A DNA stretch of 64,000 nucleotides. Source: Prevotella sp. OH937_COT-195. Lineage in GTDB: Bacteria; Bacteroidota; Bacteroidia; Bacteroidales; Bacteroidaceae. The DNA lies in assembly GCF_003932845.1 (NCBI RefSeq), contig NZ_RQZH01000002.1, forward strand, positions 1 through 64,000. Reading direction: 5' to 3'. Positions 25,512 to 34,211 of the stretch are shown one piece after another. Position 1 is the stretch's first letter. Every line of letters starts with the position of its first letter. The notes below the pieces were generated by a model that did not search any database, was not told the origin of the DNA, and worked only from the letters and a program-made list of their open reading frames with translations. A program made the translations under genes and the position numbers.

Positions 25512-26570
25512 ATGACATTGTTGAAAGAGATAAACAAAACGATTGGAATAAAAATCGAAACAGGAGGTTTTCGGAAGACCGGATACTTGTTATTGCTCTG
25601 TGTCATTGTGGTTTTGACAGTGGAGATGGTCTATAACAACGACAATGTATGCAGTAGATTTGCAAATGCGAGGCTTTATGAATGGTTGATATATTTAGGC
25701 GTTTTTGCCATTGCAGTATATATCAACAACCGTCTGCTTGTTCCACTTTTTCTGTTGCGGAATAAACTTTTCGGTTATGTCATTTCCATGAGTTTGTGCG
25801 TTGTTTTATTTATGATGGTCATTATTTCCGCACAAAACATATTGTATGATATTTCCGAAAATCAAGGACTTATACCACTTTTTCTTAACATTGCAGGAAA
25901 TATGCTGTCATTGGGGTTGATCATCTTGTCTATTTCCGTTTTTCCGCTATTCCGAAATTGGATGGAAAACAGTCGTCTAATGGCCGAACAAGAAAAGACG
26001 ATGGCGGAAGCAGAATTGCAACAATTAAAAAACCAGATAAATCCGCATTTTCTTTTCAATACGCTCAACAACGCCAACATAAAAGCAGAACAAGAACCGC
26101 AGTTGGCGCATGGCATCCTTTTACGACTTGGAGGTTTGTTGAAATATCAGTTGTACGAATCATCGCAAGAAAAAGTTTTGATGAGGAATGAAATCTCTTT
26201 TTTGCGCAATTATCTCGAATTGGAAAGTACTCGTCGCGAAAGTCTTAATTATGAGATTTGCACGGACGGCATAGTGGAAAGTATTTCCATGTATCCGTTA
26301 CTGTTTATCCCTTTTGTTGAAAATGCGGTTAAACATAGTGCGAATGTCAAAGGGAGTGCAAACATACATATCATGTTTTCCGTTTCCGGGAACCGATTGT
26401 ATTTCCGATGTGAGAACACCAAGACAGAGGGTCGCAAACCTAATGGTTGCGGAGGGCTTGGGTTGAAGAATGTTAAACGCAGACTGGAACTGTTGTTCGG
26501 AAAGAAATATACGTTGTCTGTTGCAGAACAAGAAAATAAATATATCGTAAACTTATGTGTGACCCCGTAA
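25512..26570 (+). CDS. LytS-type sensor histidine kinase
   Basis: 352 residues with four predicted membrane helices (about 24-41, 57-80, 87-108, 122-148) and no periplasmic sensor domain to speak of. The HisKA_7TM/His_kinase motif QINPHFLFNTLNN has the phospho-acceptor H179; the N-box VENAVKH has N271; the G-box GGLGLKNVKRRLELLFG is intact. It should phosphorylate the LytTR regulator whose start overlaps its 3' end by 16 bp. Confidence 0.92.
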   Translation: MTLLKEINKTIGIKIETGGFRKTGYLLLLCVIVVLTVEMVYNNDNVCSRFANARLYEWLIYLGVFAIAVYINNRLLVPLFLLRNKLFGYVISMSLCVVLFMMVIISAQNILYDISENQGLIPLFLNIAGNMLSLGLIILSISVFPLFRNWMENSRLMAEQEKTMAEAELQQLKNQINPHFLFNTLNNANIKAEQEPQLAHGILLRLGGLLKYQLYESSQEKVLMRNEISFLRNYLELESTRRESLNYEICTDGIVESISMYPLLFIPFVENAVKHSANVKGSANIHIMFSVSGNRLYFRCENTKTEGRKPNGCGGLGLKNVKRRLELLFGKKYTLSVAEQENKYIVNLCVTP

Positions 26571-27265
26571 AATGTATCATCATCGATGATGAACCCATTG
26601 CCCGTGAAGGATTGGAAAGACTCGTGTACAAGAATCCCGTACTGGAACTTGTCGGTAATTTTGAATCTGCAGAATCTGCGGCCGAGTACATGAGGTGTAA
26701 TTCTGTGGATTTGATTTTTCTCGACATTGAAATGCCCGGAACAAACGGGATCGATTTTGCTCGCAAAATACCGTCGCAAACACTTGTCGTATTTACCACT
26801 GCCTATTCCGAATATGCGTTGGACAGTTACGAAGTAAATGCCACAGACTACCTCGTCAAGCCCATAGAGGAACAACGTTTCCATAAAGCCGTGGAGAAGG
26901 TTTGTAACTATCATACCCTGCTCGTAAATGCAGAGAAAGAAACTGTGGAGGCTGATGTCGATTTCTTTTTTGTAAAGTCGGAGCGTAGATATTACAAGGT
27001 CAGATATGACGACATACTGTTCATAGAGGGATTGAAAGACTATGTAATAATACAAACGGGAGACCGTCGCATCATTACCAAAATGTATCTGCGCACCATA
27101 CACGAACTTTTACCCCGGTCTGTCTTTTTCCGTATCAACAAGTCCTATGTTGTGAACTTAGATAAGATAGAATCGTTCGACAGCAACGATGTGTTTATCG
27201 GGAAACATGAAATAGGTATTGGTAATGCCTACAAAGAAGATTTCTATAAAAGATTAATAAAATGA
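26555..27265 (+). CDS. LytTR-family response regulator
   Basis: 236 residues. Receiver domain (about 5-120) with the acidic pair D11-D12, phospho-acceptor D57 (FLDIEMPG) and K102 (YLVKP). C-terminal LytTR DNA-binding domain (about 140-235) with EGLKDYVIIQTGDRRIITK and FFRINKSYVVNL. Translationally coupled to the kinase gene. Likely to control its own operon and possibly the facing ECF operon. Confidence 0.93.
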   Translation: MCDPVKCIIIDDEPIAREGLERLVYKNPVLELVGNFESAESAAEYMRCNSVDLIFLDIEMPGTNGIDFARKIPSQTLVVFTTAYSEYALDSYEVNATDYLVKPIEEQRFHKAVEKVCNYHTLLVNAEKETVEADVDFFFVKSERRYYKVRYDDILFIEGLKDYVIIQTGDRRIITKMYLRTIHELLPRSVFFRINKSYVVNLDKIESFDSNDVFIGKHEIGIGNAYKEDFYKRLIK

Positions 27266-27330
27266 CGACAGACTTTGCTTTATCCCCAATCTGTTTGTTC
27301 TTATCCATTTTTCAGTTATTGATTACCAAG

Positions 27331-27391
27331 GAAAATCGCCTGATTTGCAGACTTATTTCGGCGAAATTGGTGAGTAAAACCGCCGAAATTG
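27331..27391. repeat. 22-bp phased repeat array B
   Basis: Three units of the 17-bp family start at 27331, 27353 and 27375, exactly 22 bp apart: GAAAATCGCCTGATTTG, TTATTTCGGCGAAATTG, TAAAACCGCCGAAATTG (reverse orientation for the first and third). The rest of the 348-bp gap between the LytTR gene and the dehydrogenase gene contains the promoter below and no other feature. Confidence 0.8.
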
Positions 27392-27508
27392 AATAACGGA
27401 AGGCTTGTTACGGGGTGACGGGTGACAAAGAAATGCAGACGGTGCGGGCAGGAGCGGCACGATGCGGAGAGAATATTCGTGGCACAATTCAAAAATAGAT
27501 GCTTTTGT

Positions 27509-27539
27509 TTTGTATTTTCAACGAATTATAATAACTTTG
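27509..27539 (+). promoter_or_regulatory. promoter of saccharopine-dehydrogenase-like gene
   Basis: -33 TTTG 27509-27512 and -7 TAACTTTG 27532-27539 with exactly 19 bp between. The transcript would start near 27545, which excludes the upstream in-frame start at 27422. Confidence 0.75.
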
Positions 27540-27613
27540 CAGCAAATAGACGACGGCAGGCACACCGAATGCCTCCCGCACCCGGACTATCGGAAAACAA
27601 ACAAGAAAAGGAT

Positions 27614-28918
27614 ATGAGTAGAATACTTATGATTGGCGCAGGAGGCGTGGCCACGGTGGCTGCTTTCAAGATTGCGCAGAACACGGATGTGTTTACCGAG
27701 TTTATGATTGCCAGCCGACGCAAGGAAAAATGCGACAAACTGGTGGAGGATTTGGCAACGCGTTCAGGACTGAACATCGAGAATAAACAGGAAAAAGACG
27801 GGCAGACGCATTATGTCCTCGAAACAAAACCGGCACCGTTGAACGTGACCACGGCACAGGTGGATGCCGACGATGTGGAACAACTCAAGACTTTGTTCAA
27901 CGGTTTCAAGCCCGAATTGGTGATAAACCTCGCACTGCCGTACCAAGACCTGACAATAATGGACGCATGTCTGGCATGTGGCTGCAACTATCTCGACACA
28001 GCAAACTATGAGCCGAAGGACGAAGCGCATTTCGAATATTCGTGGCAGTGGGCATACAAAGAACTTTTCGAGCAGGCGGGGCTGTGCGCGATACTCGGTT
28101 GCGGGTTCGACCCCGGAGTAAGCGGGATATACACGGCGTATGCCGCAAAGCACCATTTCGATGAGATAACACAACTGGACATAGTGGATTGCAACGCAGG
28201 AAACCATCATAAGGCATTCGCAACGAATTTCAATCCGGAGATTAACATTCGCGAGATAACGCAGAAAGGACTGTACTACAAGGACGGCGAATGGATAGAG
28301 ACCGAACCGCTGAGCATACACAAGCCGCTCAACTATCCCAACATAGGTCCGAGAGAATCATACCTAATGCACCACGAGGAGTTGGAGTCGCTTGTGAAGA
28401 ATTACCCGACAATTAAAACGGCACGCTTCTGGATGACTTTCGGACAGCAGTATCTCACATATCTCGACGTTATCGAGAACCTCGGAATGAGCCGCATAGA
28501 CGAGATAGAATACGAGGCTCCGCTGGCAGACGGAACGGGGAAAACGGCACGCGTGAAAATCGTACCGTTGCAATTCTTGAAAGCGGTGCTGCCCAACCCG
28601 CAGGATCTTGGCGAGAACTACGACGGCGAGACATCTATAGGCTGCCGCATAAAAGGCATGAAAGACGGAAAAGAAAGAACATACTATGTGTATAACAACT
28701 GCTCGCATCAAGCGGCATACAACGAGACCGGAATGCAGGGCGTGAGTTACACCACGGGCGTACCGGCTATGATTGGGGCAATGATGTTCGTGAAAGGAAT
28801 ATGGCGCAAGCCCGGAGTGTGGAACGTAGAGGAGTTCGACCCGGATCCGTTCATGGAACAACTCAACAAACAAGGACTGCCTTGGAACGAGGTGTTTGAC
28901 GGAGATTTGGAACTGTAA
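27614..28918 (+). CDS. saccharopine dehydrogenase family; probable carboxynorspermidine synthase
   Basis: 434 residues from the ATG at 27614 (SRILMIGAGGVATVAAFKIA, a Rossmann-type NADP-binding start). The longer frame from 27422 adds 64 low-quality residues and starts upstream of the promoter, so it is rejected. The enzyme family includes carboxynorspermidine dehydrogenase of the alternative spermidine pathway, the likeliest role in Bacteroidetes; saccharopine reduction in lysine metabolism is the alternative. It is followed 44 bp later by recA. Confidence 0.83.
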   Translation: MSRILMIGAGGVATVAAFKIAQNTDVFTEFMIASRRKEKCDKLVEDLATRSGLNIENKQEKDGQTHYVLETKPAPLNVTTAQVDADDVEQLKTLFNGFKPELVINLALPYQDLTIMDACLACGCNYLDTANYEPKDEAHFEYSWQWAYKELFEQAGLCAILGCGFDPGVSGIYTAYAAKHHFDEITQLDIVDCNAGNHHKAFATNFNPEINIREITQKGLYYKDGEWIETEPLSIHKPLNYPNIGPRESYLMHHEELESLVKNYPTIKTARFWMTFGQQYLTYLDVIENLGMSRIDEIEYEAPLADGTGKTARVKIVPLQFLKAVLPNPQDLGENYDGETSIGCRIKGMKDGKERTYYVYNNCSHQAAYNETGMQGVSYTTGVPAMIGAMMFVKGIWRKPGVWNVEEFDPDPFMEQLNKQGLPWNEVFDGDLEL

Positions 28919-28962
28919 TATTTCAAAGGGAAGGAGGATAACAATATTTATGTAATGACAAT

Positions 28963-29985
28963 ATGGCAAAGAAAGCAGAAGAAGCGGGTGCCGTGAATCC
29001 GCAAAACGAGAAGATGAAAGCATTGCAGGCGGCAATGACAAAGATAGAAAAAGACTTCGGGAAAGGGTCGATAATGAAACTCGGAGACGAACAGGTGGAG
29101 AACGTGGAGGTTATTCCGACGGGAAGCATCGGACTGAATGTCGCACTCGGAGTTGGAGGTTACCCGAGGGGGCGCGTCATCGAGATATACGGACCTGAAT
29201 CGTCGGGTAAGACCACACTCGCCATTCATGCCATTGCCGAGGCGCAGAAACAAGGAGGCATAGCGGCATTCATAGATGCCGAACATGCGTTCGACCGTTT
29301 CTATGCGCAGCGGCTGGGGGTTGATGTGGACAACTTGTGGATTTCGCAACCCGACAATGGCGAGCAGGCACTGCAGATTGCCGACCAACTCATCTCGTCG
29401 TCTGCCATAGACATTCTTGTGATAGACTCGGTTGCGGCTCTCACACCAAAGAAAGAGATTGAGGGAGGTATGGGCGACAACGTGGTGGGACTGCAGGCAC
29501 GACTTATGAGTCAGGCTCTGCGGAAACTCACGAGTACCATCGCCAAGACAAACACCACATGTATTTTCATCAACCAACTGCGCGAGAAGATAGGCGTAAC
29601 GTTTGGCAGTCCCGAGACGACTACGGGAGGAAACGCGCTGAAATTCTACTCTTCGGTGCGTCTCGACATACGTCGCGTCACCAGCATAAAGGATGGCGAT
29701 GAGGTGATTGGCAACCAAGTGCGGGTGAAAGTGGTGAAGAACAAGGTGGCTCCTCCGTTCCGCAAGGCGGAGTTCGAGATAACTTTCGGAAACGGAATCT
29801 CCAAGGTAGGAGAGATTGTCGATCTCGGAGTGGATTACGGCATACTGCAAAAGAGCGGTTCGTGGTACTCTTACGACAATGCAAAACTGGGTCAGGGGCG
29901 CGATGCCGTAAAGAAACTGCTCGCCGACAATCCCGAACTTTGCGAAGAACTCGAGGCAAAGATTATGGCAACCTTGGCAGATTAA
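28963..29985 (+). CDS. recA: recombinase A
   Basis: Strand-exchange and SOS co-protease. 340 residues, Walker A GPESSGKT (77-84), the [11 protein letters not shown]alker B strand, and the MAW-like [12 protein letters not shown] segment with loop L2 [20 protein letters not shown]. The N-terminus begins [20 protein letters not shown] as in other Bacteroidales. No LexA-type box was recognised upstream. Confidence 0.97.
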   Translation: MAKKAEEAGAVNPQNEKMKALQAAMTKIEKDFGKGSIMKLGDEQVENVEVIPTGSIGLNVALGVGGYPRGRVIEIYGPESSGKTTLAIHAIAEAQKQGGIAAFIDAEHAFDRFYAQRLGVDVDNLWISQPDNGEQALQIADQLISSSAIDILVIDSVAALTPKKEIEGGMGDNVVGLQARLMSQALRKLTSTIAKTNTTCIFINQLREKIGVTFGSPETTTGGNALKFYSSVRLDIRRVTSIKDGDEVIGNQVRVKVVKNKVAPPFRKAEFEITFGNGISKVGEIVDLGVDYGILQKSGSWYSYDNAKLGQGRDAVKKLLADNPELCEELEAKIMATLAD

Positions 29986-30105
29986 AAGTAGGGGAGACAA
30001 ACATGTATGGTGTATTTCGTAAATTTACTTTGTCGGGCAGACAGGTTGTTTACGAGTATAAAGCGATGATAAATTACAGAACACGCCATATTGCATGACA
30101 AAAAA

Positions 30106-30139
30106 GCACGGGAAGCAAAATCATCATTGCTTCCCGTGC
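30106..30139 (+). terminator. recA terminator
   Basis: Perfect 13-bp stem: GCACGGGAAGCAA (30106-30118) with TTGCTTCCCGTGC (30127-30139), A-run before and CTTTT after. It may also act for alaS read-through on the other strand. Confidence 0.9.
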
Positions 30140-30157
30140 CTTTTATATTATGCCTTT

Positions 30158-30354
30158 AACCCAAATCTGTCATTAGAACCCTCAACCGATTTTGTTCGAT
30201 TGTTGAGCGGATGTGCAGCCGTTTCATCTAAGGCGTAGCGGGCTACGTCGAGATGTAATGGCTGTGCAGATGTCAGCAAGCGGGCTAAAGCAGTCGGGAA
30301 GCGTAATGGCAATAGTAAATCTAAGCAAATGCGGTCTAATGACAGATTTGGGTT
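30158..30354. repeat. 197-bp dispersed repeat, copy 4
   Basis: Complete copy between convergent recA and alaS, with perfect 20-bp inverted repeats whose left arm is AACCCAAATCTGTCATTAGA. The last base is shared with the alaS stop codon (30354-30356). It is the most diverged copy, about 7% from copy 3. The other sequence in this 368-bp gap is the recA terminator. Confidence 0.95.
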
Positions 30355-33068
30355 TAAAGAGCAGCCAGTTCAATTACTTTGTCCACTGCCGCGCTGATGC
30401 CGTCGGGGTTCTTGCCTCCTGCCGATGCAAAGTGTGGTTGTCCGCCGCCGCCGCCTTGAATCAGTTTGGCAGCCTCGCGTACCAATTGTCCGGCGTTCAT
30501 GCCGTTCTCCTTAACGAGATCTTCGCTCAACATGACATTTAGCATCGGGCGGTTTTCATAAACACTTCCCACCACGCAGAGCGAATGCGAAGGCTCTGCC
30601 GCGCGTACCTTGAAGACAAGATCCTTGGCTTGCTCGGGTTTTATGGGAAGTACGGAAGAATACACCTTTACGCCGTTGATGACCCGCGGACTCTCGAGGA
30701 GTTTGTCTTTCAATCTTTCTATGGTTTCGGCAACGAATTTGTCCACCTGCTTTTTCAGTTCGTCGTGTTCGCCAATATATTTCTGTATGGTGCCTTTGAG
30801 ATCTTTGGCGTTGTTGAACATTGCTTTTAGTGCACGCATGCCGTCTTCAAGACCATATATCAACTCCTCGCATTCTTTACCGGTCTTGGCTTCTATGCGA
30901 CGTATTCCCGCAGCCACGCTTGCCTCGCCAATAATCTTGAACATGCCTATGCTGCCCGTGGCTCGTGCGTGAATTCCACCACAGAACTCCACGCTCGGTC
31001 CGAATTTTACCACTCTTACCTTATCGCCGTATTTCTCTCCGAAGAGGGCAACGGCACCCATTTTGCGTGCCTCTTCTATCGGAGTGTCGCGGAATTCCTC
31101 GAGACCGATGTTTTGGCGTATCATGTCGTTGATCATGCGTTCCACCCGTCGCAGTTCCTCGTCGGTGGTTTTCTGGAAGTGCGAAAAGTCGAAGCGCAGT
31201 GTGTCGGGGCTAACGAACGAGCCTTTCTGTTCCACATGGTCGCCCAACACCTTCTTTAGAGCGTAGTCGAGAAGGTGTGTTGCACTGTGGTTTGCTGCAC
31301 ATGCTTCGCGCTTGTCGGTATCTACGCATGCCATGAATGCTGCCTCAATGTTTTTGGGCAGTTCCTTGACGATGTGTACCGACTGGTTGTTCTCGCGCTT
31401 GGTGTCTGTTATCTGCACCGTTTCTTCTTCGCTCACGAGAACGCCTTGGTCGCCCACCTGTCCGCCCATCTCTCCGTAGAAAGGAGTGTTATCGAGTACA
31501 AGTTCGTAGAAAGAGTTTTTCTTCTGTGTAACCTTGCGGTAGCGAATGATGCGGCATTCGTGTTCGGTATAGTCGTAGCCTACGAATTTCTGTTCGATGC
31601 CGGCATCTGCTTCGCCCACCGAAATCCAGTCGCCGTTCTCTACGACCGCGGCATTCCTTGCGCGTTCTTTCTGCTTTTTCATATCTTCGTCGAAACGTTT
31701 CGCATCTACGGAGAAACCATTCTCGCGGCATATCAGTTCGGTCAAATCGAGTGGGAAACCGTAGGTGTCGAACAATTTGAAAGCCTGCGCCCCGTCGAGT
31801 TCGCTTTTTCCGGCACTCCTCATATCATCCATTGCGCTGTTGAGCATGCTTATACCCTTGTCGAGAGTTCGCAGGAACGAGTCTTCCTCTTCCTTTATGA
31901 CACGAGTTATGAGTTCGCGTTGTGCTTTAAGTTCCGGATATGCGTCGCCCATCTCGTGTACGAGCATCGGCACGAGTTTGAAGAGAAACGCCTCTTTCTG
32001 TCCGAGGAAAGTGTATGCGTAACGCACCGCCCGGCGCAGTATGCGGCGTATCACATAGCCTGCTTTCGCATTTCCGGGCAATTGTCCGTCGGCGATTGAG
32101 AAACTCACGGCACGTATGTGGTCGGCAATTACACGCATGGCAACGGTTGATTGGTTGGATGAGGTTGATGTTTGAACCGCGTCCGATTTTTTCACAGAGC
32201 ATTCCTTGCCCGATGCCGGACTGTCATCTTCCGCATTCTCCCCCTCGTACTTTATTCCCGTAAGTTTCTCTATCTCGCGTATCATGGGCAGGAATACATC
32301 GGTGTCGTAGTTGGAGTTCTTGCCCTGTAATGCTCTCACGAGACGCTCGAAACCCATTCCGGTGTCTATTACGTTCATGGCGAGTTTCTCAAGCGAGCCG
32401 TCTGTCTTGCGGTTGAACTGCATGAAGACGAGGTTCCAAATCTCGATTACCTGCGGGTTGTCTTTGTTGACGAGCTCGTGTCCGGGCACTTTCGCCTTTT
32501 CATCGGCAGTGCGTGAGTCGAGATGTATTTCCGAACACGGTCCGCAGGGTCCGGTGTCGCCCATCTCCCAAAAGTTGTCGTGCTTGTTGCCGTTGATGAT
32601 ATGGTCGGCGGGGAGATGCTTGCTCCAGAAACTGGCAGCCTCGTCGTCGCGAGGGATATTCTCTTCGGGCGAACCTTCGAATACCGTTACATAGAGGTCT
32701 TCGGGGTTTAGGTGCAACACTTCTACGAGATATTCCCATGCCATGTCTATGGCACCTTCTTTGAAATAATCGCCGAACGACCAGTTGCCGAGCATCTCGA
32801 ACATGGTGTGGTGGTATGTGTCATGGCCGACTTCCTCCAAATCGTTGTGCTTTCCGCTCACGCGCAGGCACTTCTGCGAGTTGGCACGGCGGCGCGGTTC
32901 CGGCTCGTGTGTTCCGAGGATAATGTCTTTCCATTGGTTCATGCCTGCGTTGGTGAACATCAATGTGGGGTCGTCTTTCACCACCATGGGTGCCGACGCA
33001 ACTATAGCGTGACCTTTCGACTCGAAGAATTTCTTGAACGAGTCGCGGATTTCGTTTGCTGTCATCAT
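30354..33068 (-). CDS. alaS: alanyl-tRNA synthetase
   Basis: 904 residues: class II aminoacylation domain at the N-terminus ([15 protein letters not shown]), editing domain with HSATHLL and [10 protein letters not shown] zinc-site motifs, and C-terminal C-Ala domain ending [18 protein letters not shown]. Two adjacent ATGs at 33068 and 33065 are both possible. Residues about 275-308 ([20 protein letters not shown] and following) form a Ser/Asp-rich segment that I do not expect in AlaRS; it lies between the aminoacylation core and the MRVIADH motif. A -7 box TAATTTTG lies at 33119-33126 on the minus strand. Confidence 0.96.
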   Translation of the reverse strand: MMTANEIRDSFKKFFESKGHAIVASAPMVVKDDPTLMFTNAGMNQWKDIILGTHEPEPRRRANSQKCLRVSGKHNDLEEVGHDTYHHTMFEMLGNWSFGDYFKEGAIDMAWEYLVEVLHLNPEDLYVTVFEGSPEENIPRDDEAASFWSKHLPADHIINGNKHDNFWEMGDTGPCGPCSEIHLDSRTADEKAKVPGHELVNKDNPQVIEIWNLVFMQFNRKTDGSLEKLAMNVIDTGMGFERLVRALQGKNSNYDTDVFLPMIREIEKLTGIKYEGENAEDDSPASGKECSVKKSDAVQTSTSSNQSTVAMRVIADHIRAVSFSIADGQLPGNAKAGYVIRRILRRAVRYAYTFLGQKEAFLFKLVPMLVHEMGDAYPELKAQRELITRVIKEEEDSFLRTLDKGISMLNSAMDDMRSAGKSELDGAQAFKLFDTYGFPLDLTELICRENGFSVDAKRFDEDMKKQKERARNAAVVENGDWISVGEADAGIEQKFVGYDYTEHECRIIRYRKVTQKKNSFYELVLDNTPFYGEMGGQVGDQGVLVSEEETVQITDTKRENNQSVHIVKELPKNIEAAFMACVDTDKREACAANHSATHLLDYALKKVLGDHVEQKGSFVSPDTLRFDFSHFQKTTDEELRRVERMINDMIRQNIGLEEFRDTPIEEARKMGAVALFGEKYGDKVRVVKFGPSVEFCGGIHARATGSIGMFKIIGEASVAAGIRRIEAKTGKECEELIYGLEDGMRALKAMFNNAKDLKGTIQKYIGEHDELKKQVDKFVAETIERLKDKLLESPRVINGVKVYSSVLPIKPEQAKDLVFKVRAAEPSHSLCVVGSVYENRPMLNVMLSEDLVKENGMNAGQLVREAAKLIQGGGGGQPHFASAGGKNPDGISAAVDKVIELAAL

Positions 33069-33242
33069 ATAAATTGTATTTTACTTAAATCCTGTTTGTT
33101 ATTTCTGAAATTTGGGTGCAAAATTAATAAAAATCTTGCGGTATTCGTTTCATATTGCAAATTATTTTGTATATTTGCAGGAAATATCCTGCATGCAAAA
33201 CAGTATGACGGAGATATGTAAAGAAATAGCAATTAAGAAAAA

Positions 33243-33590
33243 ATGCCATTAAAGAACGAGAAACCCAAGAAACTGTACTATTCGATTAAGGAAGTGGCCG
33301 AGATGTTCGGTGTCACGGATAGTTTGTTGCGATATTGGGAAACCGAGTTCCCGCAGATTAAGCCGAAGACCACGGGTAACCGCGTGCGCCAATATGCCGA
33401 CAAGGAAATCGAACAACTGCGCCTTATATATAATCTCGTGAAAGTGCGAGGGTTCAAACTTGCGGCGGCGAGAAAGATGTTGCAACAGAACAAGAAAAAC
33501 GTGGATAGCAGTACGCAGGCACTTGAGCGTCTTATCCGTGTGCGCGATGATTTGAAAGAACTGAAACGACAACTCGATTACCTGACGTAA
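33243..33590 (+). CDS. MerR-family transcriptional regulator
   Basis: 115 residues with an N-terminal MerR winged HTH (LYYSIKEVAEMFGVTDSLLR then YWETEFPQIKPKTTGNRVRQ) and a C-terminal coiled coil. It lacks any ligand-binding or Cys-rich metal domain, like the short MerR/RacA-type proteins of Bacteroidales. A -7-like TATATTTG at 33170-33177 lies upstream; it is divergent from alaS, which it might regulate. Confidence 0.85.
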   Translation: MPLKNEKPKKLYYSIKEVAEMFGVTDSLLRYWETEFPQIKPKTTGNRVRQYADKEIEQLRLIYNLVKVRGFKLAAARKMLQQNKKNVDSSTQALERLIRVRDDLKELKRQLDYLT

Positions 33591-33671
33591 CTACCGGCAT
33601 GGTATTATTCTTTAAAAACAAATACATACATTATTACAAAATATTATCATTAAAACAATTACTATTTTAAG

Positions 33672-33794
33672 ATGGTAATAGTTTCTTTTATGGTACTATT
33701 CGTATATCTGAATGCTTCGGGGAGAGAAACGATTGCAATCGGAGAAAAGAAATATTCGGATTTCGCTACATATAAAGTAAGTGATGCAAGATAA
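33672..33794 (+). CDS. possible 40-residue signal-peptide-like ORF
   Basis: ATG at 33672; the product starts with a hydrophobic stretch (VIVSFMVLFVYLNASG) followed by a charged RETIAIGEKKYSDFATYKV tail. Too short for a clear call. It sits just before the 70-residue peptide gene in an otherwise empty stretch. It may be chance. Confidence 0.25.
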   Translation: MVIVSFMVLFVYLNASGRETIAIGEKKYSDFATYKVSDAR

Positions 33795-33867
33795 CGGAAT
33801 GCCAATTCTTTTATATCAAAAATGGCATGAAAGTCATTTCCGAATAATGAACATAAAATGATATAAT

Positions 33868-34080
33868 ATGAAAAATAAAGCATACACTGCACCGGAAATC
33901 GGTGTAGTGGAATACCCGGAACTGATGGGGGAGGGATTGGTATTCAGTCCGATAAATAATGGTTCTATTGATGGTGACAACGGAGAAGCGTTGGCAAAAC
34001 CCGCAGAGATGGATCTTGAAGAGGAAGAAGAGGAAACCACAAATGTTACGCTCTCGATGTATAAATATAAGGCTTGGTAA
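33868..34080 (+). CDS. short Bacteroidales-type peptide of unknown function
   Basis: 70 residues starting KNKAYTAPEIGVVEYPELM, then a Gly/Asp segment (NNGSIDGDNGEALAKP), a run of glutamates and an aromatic tail ending MYKYKAW. The N-terminal K-Y-x-x-P-x-hydrophobic pattern is one I recognise in many orphan 50-80-residue Prevotella and Bacteroides ORFs whose function is unknown. Low-complexity acidic middle argues for a disordered or secreted peptide. Followed by a clear terminator. Confidence 0.55.
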   Translation: MKNKAYTAPEIGVVEYPELMGEGLVFSPINNGSIDGDNGEALAKPAEMDLEEEEEETTNVTLSMYKYKAW

Positions 34081-34108
34081 GATTGATTGCCTGTAAGTTA
34101 AAAAGTTG

Positions 34109-34158
34109 AAGGTTGAAAGCAAATCAATGTTCATTTAAATAGACTTGCTTTCAACCTT
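34109..34158 (+). terminator. terminator between small peptide gene and rel
   Basis: AAGGTTGAAAGCAA (34109-34122) pairs perfectly with TTGCTTTCAACCTT (34145-34158). The two genes converge and it can serve both. Confidence 0.8.
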
Positions 34159-34211
34159 TGACTTTATTTCAGATGACTTATTTACAGTCTTTTAATTTCA
34201 AATGTAGCGGT

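Noticed and set aside
27422..27613. N-terminal extension of the saccharopine-dehydrogenase-like protein
   Set aside because: The upstream start precedes a well-spaced promoter; the extra 64 residues are not family-like.
31275..32099. Plus-strand frame opposite alaS
   Set aside because: Antisense to a fully conserved alaS; no supporting start context or family pattern.
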